A DNA stretch of 52,339 nucleotides, taken from Limnohabitans sp. (GTDB lineage Bacteria > Bacteroidota > Bacteroidia > Flavobacteriales > Flavobacteriaceae). The stretch spans positions 1 to 52,339 of the forward strand of contig JASGCW010000022.1 of assembly GCA_030053945.1 (NCBI GenBank). Reading direction: 5' to 3'. Positions 43,935 to 52,234 of the stretch are shown here, piece by piece; positions within the stretch are counted from its first letter, which is position 1; the number at the start of each line of letters is the position of its first letter. Position numbers and translations under genes: made by a program. The notes beneath the pieces were generated by a model that saw only the letters and a program-made list of their open reading frames with translations, did no database searches and was not told the origin of the DNA.

Positions 43935-43994
43935 AAATCAATTTGTGATTGAAATCAATTTGTGATTGAAATCAATTTGTGACTTAAATCAAAT
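43935..43994. repeat. 17-bp tandem repeat with Crp-like half sites at the LamG promoter
   Basis: AAATCAATTTGTGATTG is repeated at 43935, 43952 and 43969, with a partial copy at 43986. Across each junction the pattern TGTGA-N6-TCA resembles a Crp-type site. The array starts about 29 bp upstream of the predicted -7 box, where activators bind. Two Crp/Fnr genes lie on the far side of the operon. Confidence 0.75.
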
Positions 43995-44084
43995 TTTAAT
44001 TCTATAACTGAAAGAATAATTCTTCTTAAAAGAACGTGAATTCGATAATATTCCTTTGCTTAACAGTAACTATGCGTATATTAA

Positions 44085-44204
44085 TGCCACGAATACACGA
44101 ATCTAAAACTAAAATATAGAAAGATTCGATTTGTGTATATTCGAATTTCGCCTTTGGCGACGAATTTAATGAACTAAACCTTTTCAATTCGTGTATTCGA
44201 GGCA
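44085..44204. repeat. 120-bp MITE-like element with 18-bp terminal inverted repeats
   Basis: TGCCACGAATACACGAAT (44085-44102) is the reverse complement of ATTCGTGTATTCGAGGCA (44187-44204) except for one base. An inner stem TCGCC/GGCGA lies at about 44148-44161. A similar half (GCCACGAATTCACGAAT) occurs at 46614-46630, partly inside the BtuF-like gene's start. It has no coding capacity. Confidence 0.6.
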
Positions 44205-44473
44205 AAAAAATAGTAATTTTTCGTCGAGTTCAAGTTAAAATAGGAAGAGACAACAAAACACACTATCTTGAATGGTAAGGAGTATTTAAAAGCTATAGCT
44301 ATTTTATTTTGATAACTTCTAGAAAAAATTAAATTTTTATTACCAATGAAATCAAATTGAAGATAATAAACAAACCAGAATTCATAATCCAATAGTTAAA
44401 GTTTTCTTAATCAAAATTTTAATAACATTCTCTTAACAAAGCCTTCCAAAAATATTTATGACTTTTGTATCAA

Positions 44474-44545
44474 GAAATTCATAGAATTTTTGTTTGGTTT
44501 GGTTAGTTAATATAAATGCCGGTACGTGAGTATCGGCATTTTTAT
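44474..44545 (+). ncRNA. Candidate small RNA with strong terminator
   Basis: AAATGCCGGTAC (44514-44525) pairs with GTATCGGCATTT (44530-44541) over 12 bp around GTGA and runs into TTATTT. A near-consensus -7 box GACTTTTG is at 44460-44467. No plus-strand gene lies upstream; the nearest gene to the left is on minus. This predicts an RNA of about 70 nt with a U/G-rich body (TTTTTGTTTGGTTTGGTTAG). Confidence 0.5.
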
Positions 44546-44550
44546 TTAGG

Positions 44551-44712
44551 GTCTGCTCTTAAACTTGTTTTCTTTACTACACCTGACAGGTTTTTCAAAA
44601 CCTGTCAGGTGTAGTAATTTAAAATCAAGCAATTAGTTGTTAGAAAACTCAAATCCTCATAAGAATCAGTAATTCCGAGTTAGAATTTTATTATTAGGTG
44701 CAAGGTTTTTAG
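44551..44712. repeat. Dispersed ~160-bp repeat with 21-bp hairpin, copy 1
   Basis: It begins GTCTGCTCTTAAAC. Arms at 44574-44594 and 44597-44617 are perfectly complementary over 21 bp (TACACCTGACAGG and its complement), followed by AATTTAAAATCAAG and GAAAACTCAAAT...TTTATTATTA. The whole unit recurs at 49359-49522. It has no coding capacity. Confidence 0.85.
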
Positions 44713-44869
44713 ACTAAGTCCTTCAAAAACCATGCATCTAAAAATCTAATTATAGTAATTTATATTTTTTGAGCTCAAATTTACAAGCTCTAAAAGAATT
44801 AACACCTTTCAAAAGTTGCTAAAATTGAAGGTTTTTAGAGGAAAATGATAGTATTTTGTGTTGGGTTAG

Positions 44870-44926
44870 TTTTTCAGAAGATCCTATTTAATTCCTTCTG
44901 AAAAAGCAAGTTAAACCTGTCAGGTG
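44870..44926. other. Hairpin and half-copy of the dispersed repeat downstream of the hydrolase gene
   Basis: TTTTTCAGAAG (44870-44880) pairs with CTTCTGAAAAA (44895-44905). Next to it AAACCTGTCAGGTG (44913-44926) equals one arm of the 44551 repeat without its partner. It lies 30-85 bp past the stop at 44956 and may end the pyrF operon, although no clear T tract follows on minus. The remainder of 43995-44955 is AT-rich DNA with no gene. Confidence 0.5.
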
Positions 44927-44955
44927 CAAAAAATGAATCGTTTATTTAGCAAATT

Positions 44956-45762
44956 TCATTTAAAACTATTCAAAAAATCGAGTACTTGTGCATTAAAAAC
45001 AGTAGGTTGCTCTACATTTACAACGTGTCCGCATTTTTCTATTACGTATAATTTAGCGGTTTTGTAATGGGCTTCTACTACTTTTTTAACCGAAGGAAGA
45101 AACATATAATCCTCTTCTCCCATTATATAAAGTGTAGGAATATTTACTTCTACTTGTCGAAACCATCGTAACACGGGGTTGATTTCGGCCGTAAGTTTAA
45201 ACCATTTTATAAATTCTTTTTGGTATAATTTTTTGGCTTCGTTTATAAACAGCAATCTTGATTGTTTGTGATTTTTGTTGGGCATAATCACAAAGGCAAA
45301 AAAACGATATAAAACCAAATAAGGTAGAACGTATTTAAAAATATTTCCTAATCGCATCAAAATTTGTGAACGAAAATTCATTTTTAAAATAGCTCCTCCC
45401 ATTATCATACTTTTTACTCTGTCTGGTTGCATTTCTGCCAATTGCCGAATTACGATTGTTCCGAGGGAAATTCCAACAAAATGAGACGATTGAATTTTCA
45501 AATGATCAATCACATCTAAAACATCCTGTGCGATTGATTTAAAGGTATATTTCTTTTGAAAAGGATTTTTAAAGTTGGTTTGTTTAGAATTACCGTGACC
45601 CCTTAAATCCAATAACAATACATTAAAATGTTTTTGAAATTCACGTATTTGCTTGAACCAAATAGAGGAACTCCCTCCTGCGCCATGCACAAAGGTAACC
45701 CACTGATTGCTTGATTCATTAGCATATATCGTATAGTTTATCACAGCATTTATTTTTAACAA
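44956..45762 (-). CDS. Alpha/beta hydrolase, cytoplasmic
   Basis: A 268-residue hydrolase without a signal peptide. It has WVTFVHGAGGSSSIW (oxyanion HG), LLLDLRGHGNS, the nucleophile elbow GISLG with Ser, a Lys/Phe-rich cap (RFFAFVIMPNKNHKQSRLLF), PTLYIMGEEDYMF (acid), and EKCGHVVNVEQP (catalytic His). The substrate is unknown. It is the last gene of the pyrF operon, nine bases after the BtuF-like gene. Confidence 0.88.
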   Translation of the reverse strand: MLKINAVINYTIYANESSNQWVTFVHGAGGSSSIWFKQIREFQKHFNVLLLDLRGHGNSKQTNFKNPFQKKYTFKSIAQDVLDVIDHLKIQSSHFVGISLGTIVIRQLAEMQPDRVKSMIMGGAILKMNFRSQILMRLGNIFKYVLPYLVLYRFFAFVIMPNKNHKQSRLLFINEAKKLYQKEFIKWFKLTAEINPVLRWFRQVEVNIPTLYIMGEEDYMFLPSVKKVVEAHYKTAKLYVIEKCGHVVNVEQPTVFNAQVLDFLNSFK

Positions 45763-45771
45763 ATATAATAA

Positions 45772-46617
45772 TTAATGCGAATGTGAATGATGCAAATGCA
45801 TCTCCCCAATTCGCAAACGCAATTTTTTAAAATAATCAAATGCTTTTACTAAACGTGAACCGTACCAAGAAAACATTTCACCATCTACAAAAACTGTTTT
45901 GGCGTGGTGCGAATAGCGACCTAATTCAAATGCATGCTCGTCTTTGAACGGAAACGGCTCTGAAGAAAGAAAAATTAAATCAGGATCGCCTTGAATACGC
46001 ATTTTCTGCACAATTACTTCAGGATAACGCTCAGGGTATTTTTCGTTCTTAGCGTAAATATTTTCTAATTTATTGAGTTCTAATAAATGATTAATAAAAG
46101 TATCTCTACCAGCTGCCATATAAGGTTTGGCCCAAATAAAATAAGCTACTGTTTGTACTTCATAATCTTTTATAAAATGCAAAAAATCTTGGTGTGCAAA
46201 ATTGACTTTGTCTATCCATTTTTGAGCTTCGGTACGCACATTAAAAAGTTTACCAAAATCGGCAATCATTTGAATATTATCGGCAATGTTGTACATTTCT
46301 GTCACCCAAACAGGACAAAGTTGGCTCAATTCTTCAACAATTTCTTTTGTATTTTCTTCTTTGTTACAAATGATGATATCTGGTTGAAGTGCTGCAATCT
46401 TATCAAATTTTATTTGCTTAGTTCCTCCAACAATCGTTTTTGTTGACTTCAAATGATATGGATGCACACAAAACTTTGTTATCCCAACAATACGTTCTTC
46501 CAAGCCCAAATCGTATAATAATTCGGTTTGAGAAGGCACTAACGAAACGATTCTTTTTGGGGACGTTTCGAAAGAATGCTGGGTTCCAAGTTGATCGGTT
46601 AATATAATGTTAGCCAC
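45772..46617 (-). CDS. BtuF-like helical-backbone metal/cobalamin receptor
   Basis: A 281-residue protein of the periplasmic-binding fold with helical backbone: PKRIVSLVPSQTELLYDLGLEERIVGIT, IAALQPDIIICNKEENTKE, VWVTEMYNIADNIQMIADFGKLF, and GEMFSWYGSRLVKAFDYFKKLR. These blocks are typical of BtuF/FecB-type receptors. It has no signal peptide or lipobox, so it appears cytoplasmic unless the start is wrong. The C-terminus is His-rich (MHLHHSHSH), suggesting metal binding. No permease or ATPase genes are next to it. A cobalamin link is attractive because IcmF needs B12, but this is inference. Confidence 0.78.
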   Translation of the reverse strand: MANIILTDQLGTQHSFETSPKRIVSLVPSQTELLYDLGLEERIVGITKFCVHPYHLKSTKTIVGGTKQIKFDKIAALQPDIIICNKEENTKEIVEELSQLCPVWVTEMYNIADNIQMIADFGKLFNVRTEAQKWIDKVNFAHQDFLHFIKDYEVQTVAYFIWAKPYMAAGRDTFINHLLELNKLENIYAKNEKYPERYPEVIVQKMRIQGDPDLIFLSSEPFPFKDEHAFELGRYSHHAKTVFVDGEMFSWYGSRLVKAFDYFKKLRLRIGEMHLHHSHSH

Positions 46618-46628
46618 GAATTCACGAA

Positions 46629-47141
46629 TTATTTTTTACTAAAAAATTCAGCAACAAATCTGTAATTATTTATCAACAAATACCCAATTAGTACCGACAA
46701 AACTGTTATAAGCAAATCAAAATAATCATAAATCGACTTGTCATTAAACACGACATTACTCACATTTAAATTTGCTTTGAAAATGTACATTATTTGAGAA
46801 ATCATTACAGGGAGATTGTCAATTAATAAAAATCCACCAAGTAATATTATAGCAAATTTGTATATTTCAATATCAGATATTTTTTCGAAGACAATTTTAT
46901 CTTCATCAAACCCTTTATCAAGTTTTAATTTTTCAACAATTAAATCAGTCTTAAAAATTATAAATAAATATAAACTTATTATAATTACTAAAATCAGAAA
47001 TAACCAAAATCCAAGTAAAATATCTTCACCCATATATGTTAGGTTTGAAACATTTTGCGGTATAACAGTAAAAAGGCTTATAACCAATGAGTATGTTCCA
47101 AATAGTTTTAGCAATAATCTAAATAAATCTTTTATTGTCAT
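46629..47141 (-). CDS. Four-helix membrane protein, unknown function
   Basis: A 170-residue protein with hydrophobic segments near 12-33, 40-63, 93-115 and 141-162, and a short charged loop (KLDKGFDEDKIVFEKISD) between the second and third. I recognise no family. It begins nine bases after the pyrF stop and ends eleven bases before the BtuF-like start, so it belongs to the same operon. Confidence 0.65.
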   Translation of the reverse strand: MTIKDLFRLLLKLFGTYSLVISLFTVIPQNVSNLTYMGEDILLGFWLFLILVIIISLYLFIIFKTDLIVEKLKLDKGFDEDKIVFEKISDIEIYKFAIILLGGFLLIDNLPVMISQIMYIFKANLNVSNVVFNDKSIYDYFDLLITVLSVLIGYLLINNYRFVAEFFSKK

Positions 47142-47150
47142 CTTTATTTA

Positions 47151-47963
47151 TTATTTTAAAATCCCCTCCATTTCCTGCTGTAATTTCAACGCTTCTTCCC
47201 TAGCCTTGTCGGCAAAATCTTCTCCTTTTGAAGCATAAATGATGCCTCGAGAAGAATTAATTAGTAAACCTATATTATCATTCATACCATATTTACAAAC
47301 TTCTTGTAAGCTACCACCTTGAGCTCCTACTCCAGGGACTAACAAAAAGCTGTCTGGAATAATTTTTCTGATTTCGGTAAAATATTCTGCTTTTGTAGCT
47401 CCTACCACATACATTAAATTTTGAGAATTTTTCCAATTTTTAGAAGTCTCAATTACTTGTTTGTACAATTCCTTACCATTAACCTCTAAAGTCTGAAAAT
47501 CGAAAGCGCCTTCGTTTGAAGTTAAAGCTAACATTATGGTATGTTTATCTTCAAAAGCTAAAAATGGCTCCACCGAATCTTTCCCCATATATGGCGCCAC
47601 CGTAACCGAATCAAATTGCAAATCTTCAAAGAAAGCTTTAGCATACATTGATGATGTATTACCTATATCTCCTCGTTTCGCATCGGCAATAGTAAAAATT
47701 TCAGGGTAATTTTCATTGATGTACTCAATTGTTTTTTGCAATGAAATCCATCCTTTTATGCCGTACGCTTCAAAAAAAGCTGTATTTGGTTTATATGCTA
47801 CGCAAAGATCGTGAGTAGCGTCAATAATAGCTTTATTAAATTCAAAAATAGGATCACTTGTAGTTAACAAATGCTCTGGAATTTTATTTAAATCTACATC
47901 CAAACCGACACAAAGAAAAGATTTTTTTGTTTGGATTTGTTCGATAAGTTGTTGTGTTGTCAT
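47151..47963 (-). CDS. pyrF: Orotidine-5'-phosphate decarboxylase
   Basis: It converts OMP to UMP, the last step of de novo pyrimidine synthesis. The 270-residue chain has [14 protein letters not shown] near 17-30, the catalytic block [24 protein letters not shown] near 91-114 (D-K-D array), [12 protein letters not shown], and [13 protein letters not shown] near 209-221. The length and sequence fit the longer type 2 OMP decarboxylase. It is first in a four-gene operon with promoter at 47980-47987. Confidence 0.95.
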   Translation of the reverse strand: MTTQQLIEQIQTKKSFLCVGLDVDLNKIPEHLLTTSDPIFEFNKAIIDATHDLCVAYKPNTAFFEAYGIKGWISLQKTIEYINENYPEIFTIADAKRGDIGNTSSMYAKAFFEDLQFDSVTVAPYMGKDSVEPFLAFEDKHTIMLALTSNEGAFDFQTLEVNGKELYKQVIETSKNWKNSQNLMYVVGATKAEYFTEIRKIIPDSFLLVPGVGAQGGSLQEVCKYGMNDNIGLLINSSRGIIYASKGEDFADKAREEALKLQQEMEGILK

Positions 47964-47979
47964 AGTAAAAATTGTGTGG

Positions 47980-47987
47980 CAAAAGTA
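47980..47987 (-). promoter_or_regulatory. -7 box of the pyrF operon
   Basis: On minus it reads TACTTTTG, a match to TAnnTTTG, 17 bp before the ATG at 47963, so the leader is very short. Confidence 0.6.
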
Positions 47988-48040
47988 CCAAAATACAAGC
48001 TGATTCTCAAATCTTTTTCCAGAATTGCCTTAGCCGAGCA

Positions 48041-48048
48041 ACTTTTGA
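48041..48048 (+). promoter_or_regulatory. Near-consensus -7 box of the AI-2E transporter gene
   Basis: The box (AACTTTTG, ending at 48047) matches 7 of 8 bases of TAnnTTTG and lies about 23 bp before the ATG at 48071. It disfavours the long upstream start at 47972. Confidence 0.4.
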
Positions 48049-48070
48049 AAAATATTTTCTACATTTACAT

Positions 48071-49147
48071 ATGAGAAAAAAGCAACTATTTCCCCTTCAG
48101 ACTCTAGCATATGGGCTAATTTCTATTGTACTCATAGTTTTTATTTTATATATCTTAAAACCATTTTTGATTCCGTTTTTAATCTCAATAATGTTGAGTA
48201 TAATGGTTTACCCTATAGTTCATTTTCTAGAAAAGAAATTAAAATTTAATCGAATTTTTTCAACCATTTCTGTGCTTCTAATTATGGGAATAACCATAGG
48301 TTTTCTGGTTTGGATTATTAGCTACGAAGTTTCAAATTTTGTAAATAAAAGTGATTTATATTCAACTAAATTAACAGAATTATACAATGACGGAATACAT
48401 TTTATTGAAACTCAATTTGGTGTTACAAAAAATGATTTACTCAGTAAAAATGATTTAAAAATTGAATCCTTAATAAAGGATAATGTTTCAAAAATTGGAG
48501 ATTTCCTAAGTTCATCAACAAGTTTAATTAGTGACCTAGTACTAGTTCCTATTTATATGTTTTTCTTTTTGTTTTATAGGACTTTTTTTGAAGAATTCAT
48601 CTATAAAGCTTTTGCAAAACACAACAATGAATTTATAAAAATCATATTGACTAAAATATTGAATGTTCAAAAAAGTTATCTAAATGGATTATTCACTGTT
48701 ATGATTATTGTAGGCGTGTTAAACTCTGTGGGATTACTTATTTTAGGGATTGAAAATGCCCTTTTCTTTGGTTTTTTTGCTTCATTATTATTACTCATAC
48801 CTTATATCGGAATCATTGTTGGTTCATTATTACCAGCGTTAGTAGCACTTGTTACCAAAGATTCGTTATGGTATCCTGTGGGGGTAATTGCAGTTTTTGG
48901 TTTTGTTCAATTTTTAGAAGGTAATTTTATTACACCTAAAATTACAGGCTCAAAAGTTAGCGTCAATGCATTTATATCTATTGTTTCCTTACTACTTTTT
49001 TCCTTGCTTTGGGGAACGGCTGGAATGATATTAGCCTTACCAATTACTGCTACATTAAAAGTTATTTTTGATTATATTCCTAGTATGAAAGCTTACGGCT
49101 TTTTAATTGGTGAGCCTGAAGATACTAACACTAAACAATCACTATAA
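48071..49147 (+). CDS. AI-2E/PerM-family transporter
   Basis: I start it at the ATG at 48071 (MRKKQLFPLQTLAYGLISIVLIVFIL). The 33 residues of the longer frame are unlike the family and overlap the pyrF promoter region. The 358-residue membrane protein has the family layout: two N-terminal helices (about 11-30 and 32-52), a further one near 66-88, then a soluble segment (about 90-150). C-terminal helices include ILNVQKSYLNGLFTVMIIVGVLNSVGLLILGIENALFFGF and the conserved LIPYIGIIVGSLLPALVAL and FLEGNFITPKITGSKVSVNAF. Members are called AI-2 exporters or PerM, and the real cargo here is unknown. Confidence 0.88.
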   Translation: MRKKQLFPLQTLAYGLISIVLIVFILYILKPFLIPFLISIMLSIMVYPIVHFLEKKLKFNRIFSTISVLLIMGITIGFLVWIISYEVSNFVNKSDLYSTKLTELYNDGIHFIETQFGVTKNDLLSKNDLKIESLIKDNVSKIGDFLSSSTSLISDLVLVPIYMFFFLFYRTFFEEFIYKAFAKHNNEFIKIILTKILNVQKSYLNGLFTVMIIVGVLNSVGLLILGIENALFFGFFASLLLLIPYIGIIVGSLLPALVALVTKDSLWYPVGVIAVFGFVQFLEGNFITPKITGSKVSVNAFISIVSLLLFSLLWGTAGMILALPITATLKVIFDYIPSMKAYGFLIGEPEDTNTKQSL

Positions 49148-49358
49148 AACTTCGTTAAAAATCAATTATTAAAGGGGGCAAAATATATAAGAAGTAGAGT
49201 TTCAATCTGTCATTAAATATGAGTAATTATTTTTTGCTATTCTCAATTAAAATTAAAACAGATTAATCCCTACAAATCGTAGGAATCTGTGTCACATAAT
49301 TTTAGAATCTGAAAAGAATTACAATCAGAAAAAAAATATAATACTTCGTTTACCTTGA

Positions 49359-49522
49359 GTCTGCTCTTAAACTCGTTTTCTTTACTACAGGTGACAGGTT
49401 TTAAAAAACCTGTCACCTGTAGTAATTTAAAATCAAGTAATTATGGTTAATTGGAAAACTCAAATTTTTATAAAAATCAGTAGTTAGAAATTGAACTTTA
49501 TTATTATGCGAAAGGTTTTTGA
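49359..49522. repeat. Dispersed ~160-bp repeat with 21-bp hairpin, copy 2
   Basis: It aligns with 44551-44712 over its whole length. The arms are at 49382-49402 and 49405-49425. Against copy 1, CC is replaced by GG in one arm and GG by CC in the other (TACAGGTGACAGG here), so pairing is kept. The remaining stretch 49148-49916 is AT-rich with no gene that I can support. Confidence 0.85.
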
Positions 49523-49916
49523 GGATGATTGTGAAAAAATATTTAATGAAAGTAAAACAAAACTACTTCTTCATTCATAAACTGAATTAACATTTAGTTA
49601 ATTTCATAAAAATAAAACTACACAAAATCATTTTTATAAAATAATTACGATTGATTTACATCGTAAGTAAATCATTACAAATGAAATTACCTCCATTAAT
49701 TCTAAATTCTACCCTAGAATAAATATTCAGAATAAAAGAACGTTACAATAAAATAAATATTACAGCGTTATCTACACAGTTTTGTAGAAAAAAAACATAA
49801 AAATTAATATTCATTCATAATCTAAAAATACGGCTTTATTTATAACACAATTTTAAAAAACATTATTTTTTAATCTTTTTTTTAAGATATTAATAATTTT
49901 ATTCAATAAAATTTAT

Positions 49917-49924
49917 TATTCTTG
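49917..49924 (+). promoter_or_regulatory. Near-consensus -7 box of the 604-residue secreted protein
   Basis: TATTCTTG matches 7 of 8 bases of TAnnTTTG, 35 bp before the ATG at 49960. Confidence 0.45.
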
Positions 49925-49959
49925 CATTTCAATTTCAATTTTAACCTAAAAAACAAACT

Positions 49960-51774
49960 ATGAGAAAACTAAATTTCATCCTATTTTTATTTTTATTGGC
50001 TTTAAATATTAGGGCTCAACAAGGAAAAACAATTGTAACTTATCCTACCTCATTTTCAGTTTCTCAACCACTCTCCTCTATGTTTTCTGATGTAGATAAT
50101 TCTGACTATAAAGGAGCAATGAAAGAAATGAATGATAAAGAACATCGTGTAGCTATGAAATATATGTACAAAGCTAATGATGGAAAAATGTATGGAAATG
50201 AAGAGACAACAATTCAAAGATCTCCTGGACAAAAAACTTTATCTGCACCTCTACAAAACTGGGTAGGTCAGTCAGGAGGTTCTTGTCCATTAGACCCATC
50301 TGGAGCAGCAGGAACAAATCATTATATCCAATGTGTTAATGCAACACCTATGAAAATTTTCAACAAATCAACTGGAGCAACAGTTGGAACCGTTCAAAAT
50401 TTAGGAAATCTTTGGTCTCCTGCGGTACCTAATATGGGGGATCCAATAGTTATGTTTGATCGCTATGCAGACAGATGGTTTATTGCGCAGTTCGGAAGTC
50501 CAAAACAAGTTTACATAGCCATTTCTAAAACAAATGACCCTACAGGACAATATTACACTTACAACTTTACGATGCCTGCATTTACTGATTATTTAAAATT
50601 TTCTATTTGGGCAGACGGTTATTATATGACTTCAAATGGAACAAATTTTGTAAATGTTTTTGAAAGAACTGCAATGTTAGCTGGAAGTCCTACTGCTAGA
50701 CTTTTAACCGCTAATATTTCATCCCCAGCACCAGGATTTTGGTGTCCGCTACCTGGAGATGCAGATGGAGTTTTACCACCAGCTGGAACACCTTGTCCTT
50801 TAGTGTATTATACTGATAATGGTTGGGGAGGAGCTTATCAAGATGCTGTTAGATTAAACAATCTAACAACAAACTGGAGCGCAAGTCCTAGTTTGACAAT
50901 TTCTACAGCTATAAACATTCCTGTTGGAGCATTTGATTCAAGTTATGCCTCAGACTGGAATGACGTAGAACAAGGAGTTGGAACTCAAAGAATTGATGCT
51001 ATAGGTGGTGCTAATATGTTTAGATCGCAATGGAGAAAATGGACTGGCTATAACACTTTATTACTTTGCTGGGCAGTAAAAATGTCAGATGGTGTTTATG
51101 CAACAAAATGGGTAGAATTAAGACAAAATCAAACAACTAATGTTTGGTCTTTATATCAAGAAGGAATTTACGCCCCTGATAATTTAAGCAGATGGGTAGC
51201 GAGTATCGCAATGGATGACAATGGAAGTATTGCTTTATCTTATTTATGTACTGGAAAAACACCTGTAGTGACTCCACCAGCTTTGCGATATACTGGACGT
51301 TTAAGCACGGATCCATTAGGACAAATGACCTATGCAGAGCAAACAGCAGTTGCTGGAGCTGGAGCTTCACCTTGTTTTGAGCGAATTGGTGATTATTCAC
51401 ATACTTCATTAGACCCAGACGGACTTACTTTCTGGCATACAGGACATTATATAAATAGCGGTTCTAAAACAAGAGTGTACTCTTTCAAAATCACTCCTCC
51501 TCTAGGATTAGAATCTTTTGTTGACCTAGCTTATTTTAAAGTATTCCAAAATGGCGACAACTTAAATATTGATGTAAAAAAATTAATGATTGACAATGAA
51601 ATCGCTATTGATTTATTTGATGCTACAGGAAAATTGATTAATAGCCAAAAGATAAAACCTGAATCAGGAAATATTGAAACATCATTTATGACAAATCAAT
51701 TATCAAAAGGAGTTTATATGGTACGTTTTGGAAATAAAGATTTTCAAAAAGTAGTAAAAACTGTTATTGAATAA
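49960..51774 (+). CDS. T9SS-secreted protein of unknown function (604 residues)
   Basis: A signal peptide (MRKLNFILFLFLLALNIRAQ) is followed by a large domain rich in Trp, Gly and Asn. It includes WVGQSGGSCPLDPSGAAGTNHYIQCVN (about 100-126), DPIVMFDRYADRWFIAQFGSP (about 157-177) and WADGYYMTSNGTNFVNVFERTAML. Further blocks are PCPLVYYTDNGWGGAY, ERIGDYSHTSLDPDGLTFWHTGHYI and TRVYSFKITPP. Repeated DRWF/WVASIAMD blocks suggest a beta-propeller-like fold. The C-terminal 80 residues form a T9SS type A sorting domain (IDLFDATGKLINSQ... LSKGVYMVRFGNKDFQKVVK). The substrate is unknown. It is secreted across the outer membrane by inference. Confidence 0.75.
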   Translation: MRKLNFILFLFLLALNIRAQQGKTIVTYPTSFSVSQPLSSMFSDVDNSDYKGAMKEMNDKEHRVAMKYMYKANDGKMYGNEETTIQRSPGQKTLSAPLQNWVGQSGGSCPLDPSGAAGTNHYIQCVNATPMKIFNKSTGATVGTVQNLGNLWSPAVPNMGDPIVMFDRYADRWFIAQFGSPKQVYIAISKTNDPTGQYYTYNFTMPAFTDYLKFSIWADGYYMTSNGTNFVNVFERTAMLAGSPTARLLTANISSPAPGFWCPLPGDADGVLPPAGTPCPLVYYTDNGWGGAYQDAVRLNNLTTNWSASPSLTISTAINIPVGAFDSSYASDWNDVEQGVGTQRIDAIGGANMFRSQWRKWTGYNTLLLCWAVKMSDGVYATKWVELRQNQTTNVWSLYQEGIYAPDNLSRWVASIAMDDNGSIALSYLCTGKTPVVTPPALRYTGRLSTDPLGQMTYAEQTAVAGAGASPCFERIGDYSHTSLDPDGLTFWHTGHYINSGSKTRVYSFKITPPLGLESFVDLAYFKVFQNGDNLNIDVKKLMIDNEIAIDLFDATGKLINSQKIKPESGNIETSFMTNQLSKGVYMVRFGNKDFQKVVKTVIE

Positions 51775-51805
51775 CAACTTTTAACCTATATTATTTTAAA
51801 AAAAA

Positions 51806-51847
51806 GAAGCATTTAGACTTTTAGTTAGATAAAAGTTTAAATGCTTC
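51806..51847 (+). terminator. Hairpin after the 604-residue secreted protein gene
   Basis: GAAGCATTTAGACTTTT pairs with AAAAGTTTAAATGCTTC over 17 bp with one G-U, loop of 8. The downstream U tract is weak on plus (ATTCATA), so terminator strength is uncertain. Confidence 0.65.
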
Positions 51848-51895
51848 ATTCATATAGCATACTCTGTCAAAAATTAACCACTAAATTTTACAACT

Positions 51896-52234
51896 ATGAA
51901 ATCAATTCAAATATTGTTTTTGTTTTATGTTTACCTAACTTCTTGCAGTTTAAAAAAACAAAATATTCCTGTTGAACAAAACACAGAAAAACAAGAAATA
52001 GTAAAAAACTTTGGAATTGTCACCTACAAAAGCAATAATTGTGGTAGTTTAATTATCGTCAAAGACAAAGATAATAAAGAGTATTTCCTATCACCTTTTC
52101 CAAGTTTAGATCCGAAAGATTACCCAGAAGGAACTAAAATAAAATTTTTATTCAAAACTTCTAAAAGAGCTCAAAGTCAAGAATGCAACAAAGGCATCCC
52201 AGCTATTTTAAGCGAAATTGAGATTGTAAAATAA
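51896..52234 (+). CDS. Small lipoprotein, unknown function
   Basis: A 112-residue protein with a lipoprotein signal peptide (MKSIQILFLFYVYLTSC, lipobox LTSC with Cys17). The mature part is a small beta-rich domain: FGIVTYKSNNCGSLIIVKDKDNKEYFLSPFP, then YPEGTKIKFLFKTSKRAQSQECNKGIPAILSEIEIVK, with two cysteines that could pair in the periplasm. I recognise no family. The preceding hairpin suggests a separate transcript. The 105 bases after it, to the window end, show no gene. Confidence 0.75.
   Translation: MKSIQILFLFYVYLTSCSLKKQNIPVEQNTEKQEIVKNFGIVTYKSNNCGSLIIVKDKDNKEYFLSPFPSLDPKDYPEGTKIKFLFKTSKRAQSQECNKGIPAILSEIEIVK

Noticed and set aside
43935..43994. Plasmid-type iterons
   Set aside because: Only three and a half copies exist, and no replication protein gene is nearby; the promoter position fits an operator better.
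44174..44392. 72-codon minus-strand frame
   Set aside because: It overlaps the MITE-like element and has no start context or similarity I can support.
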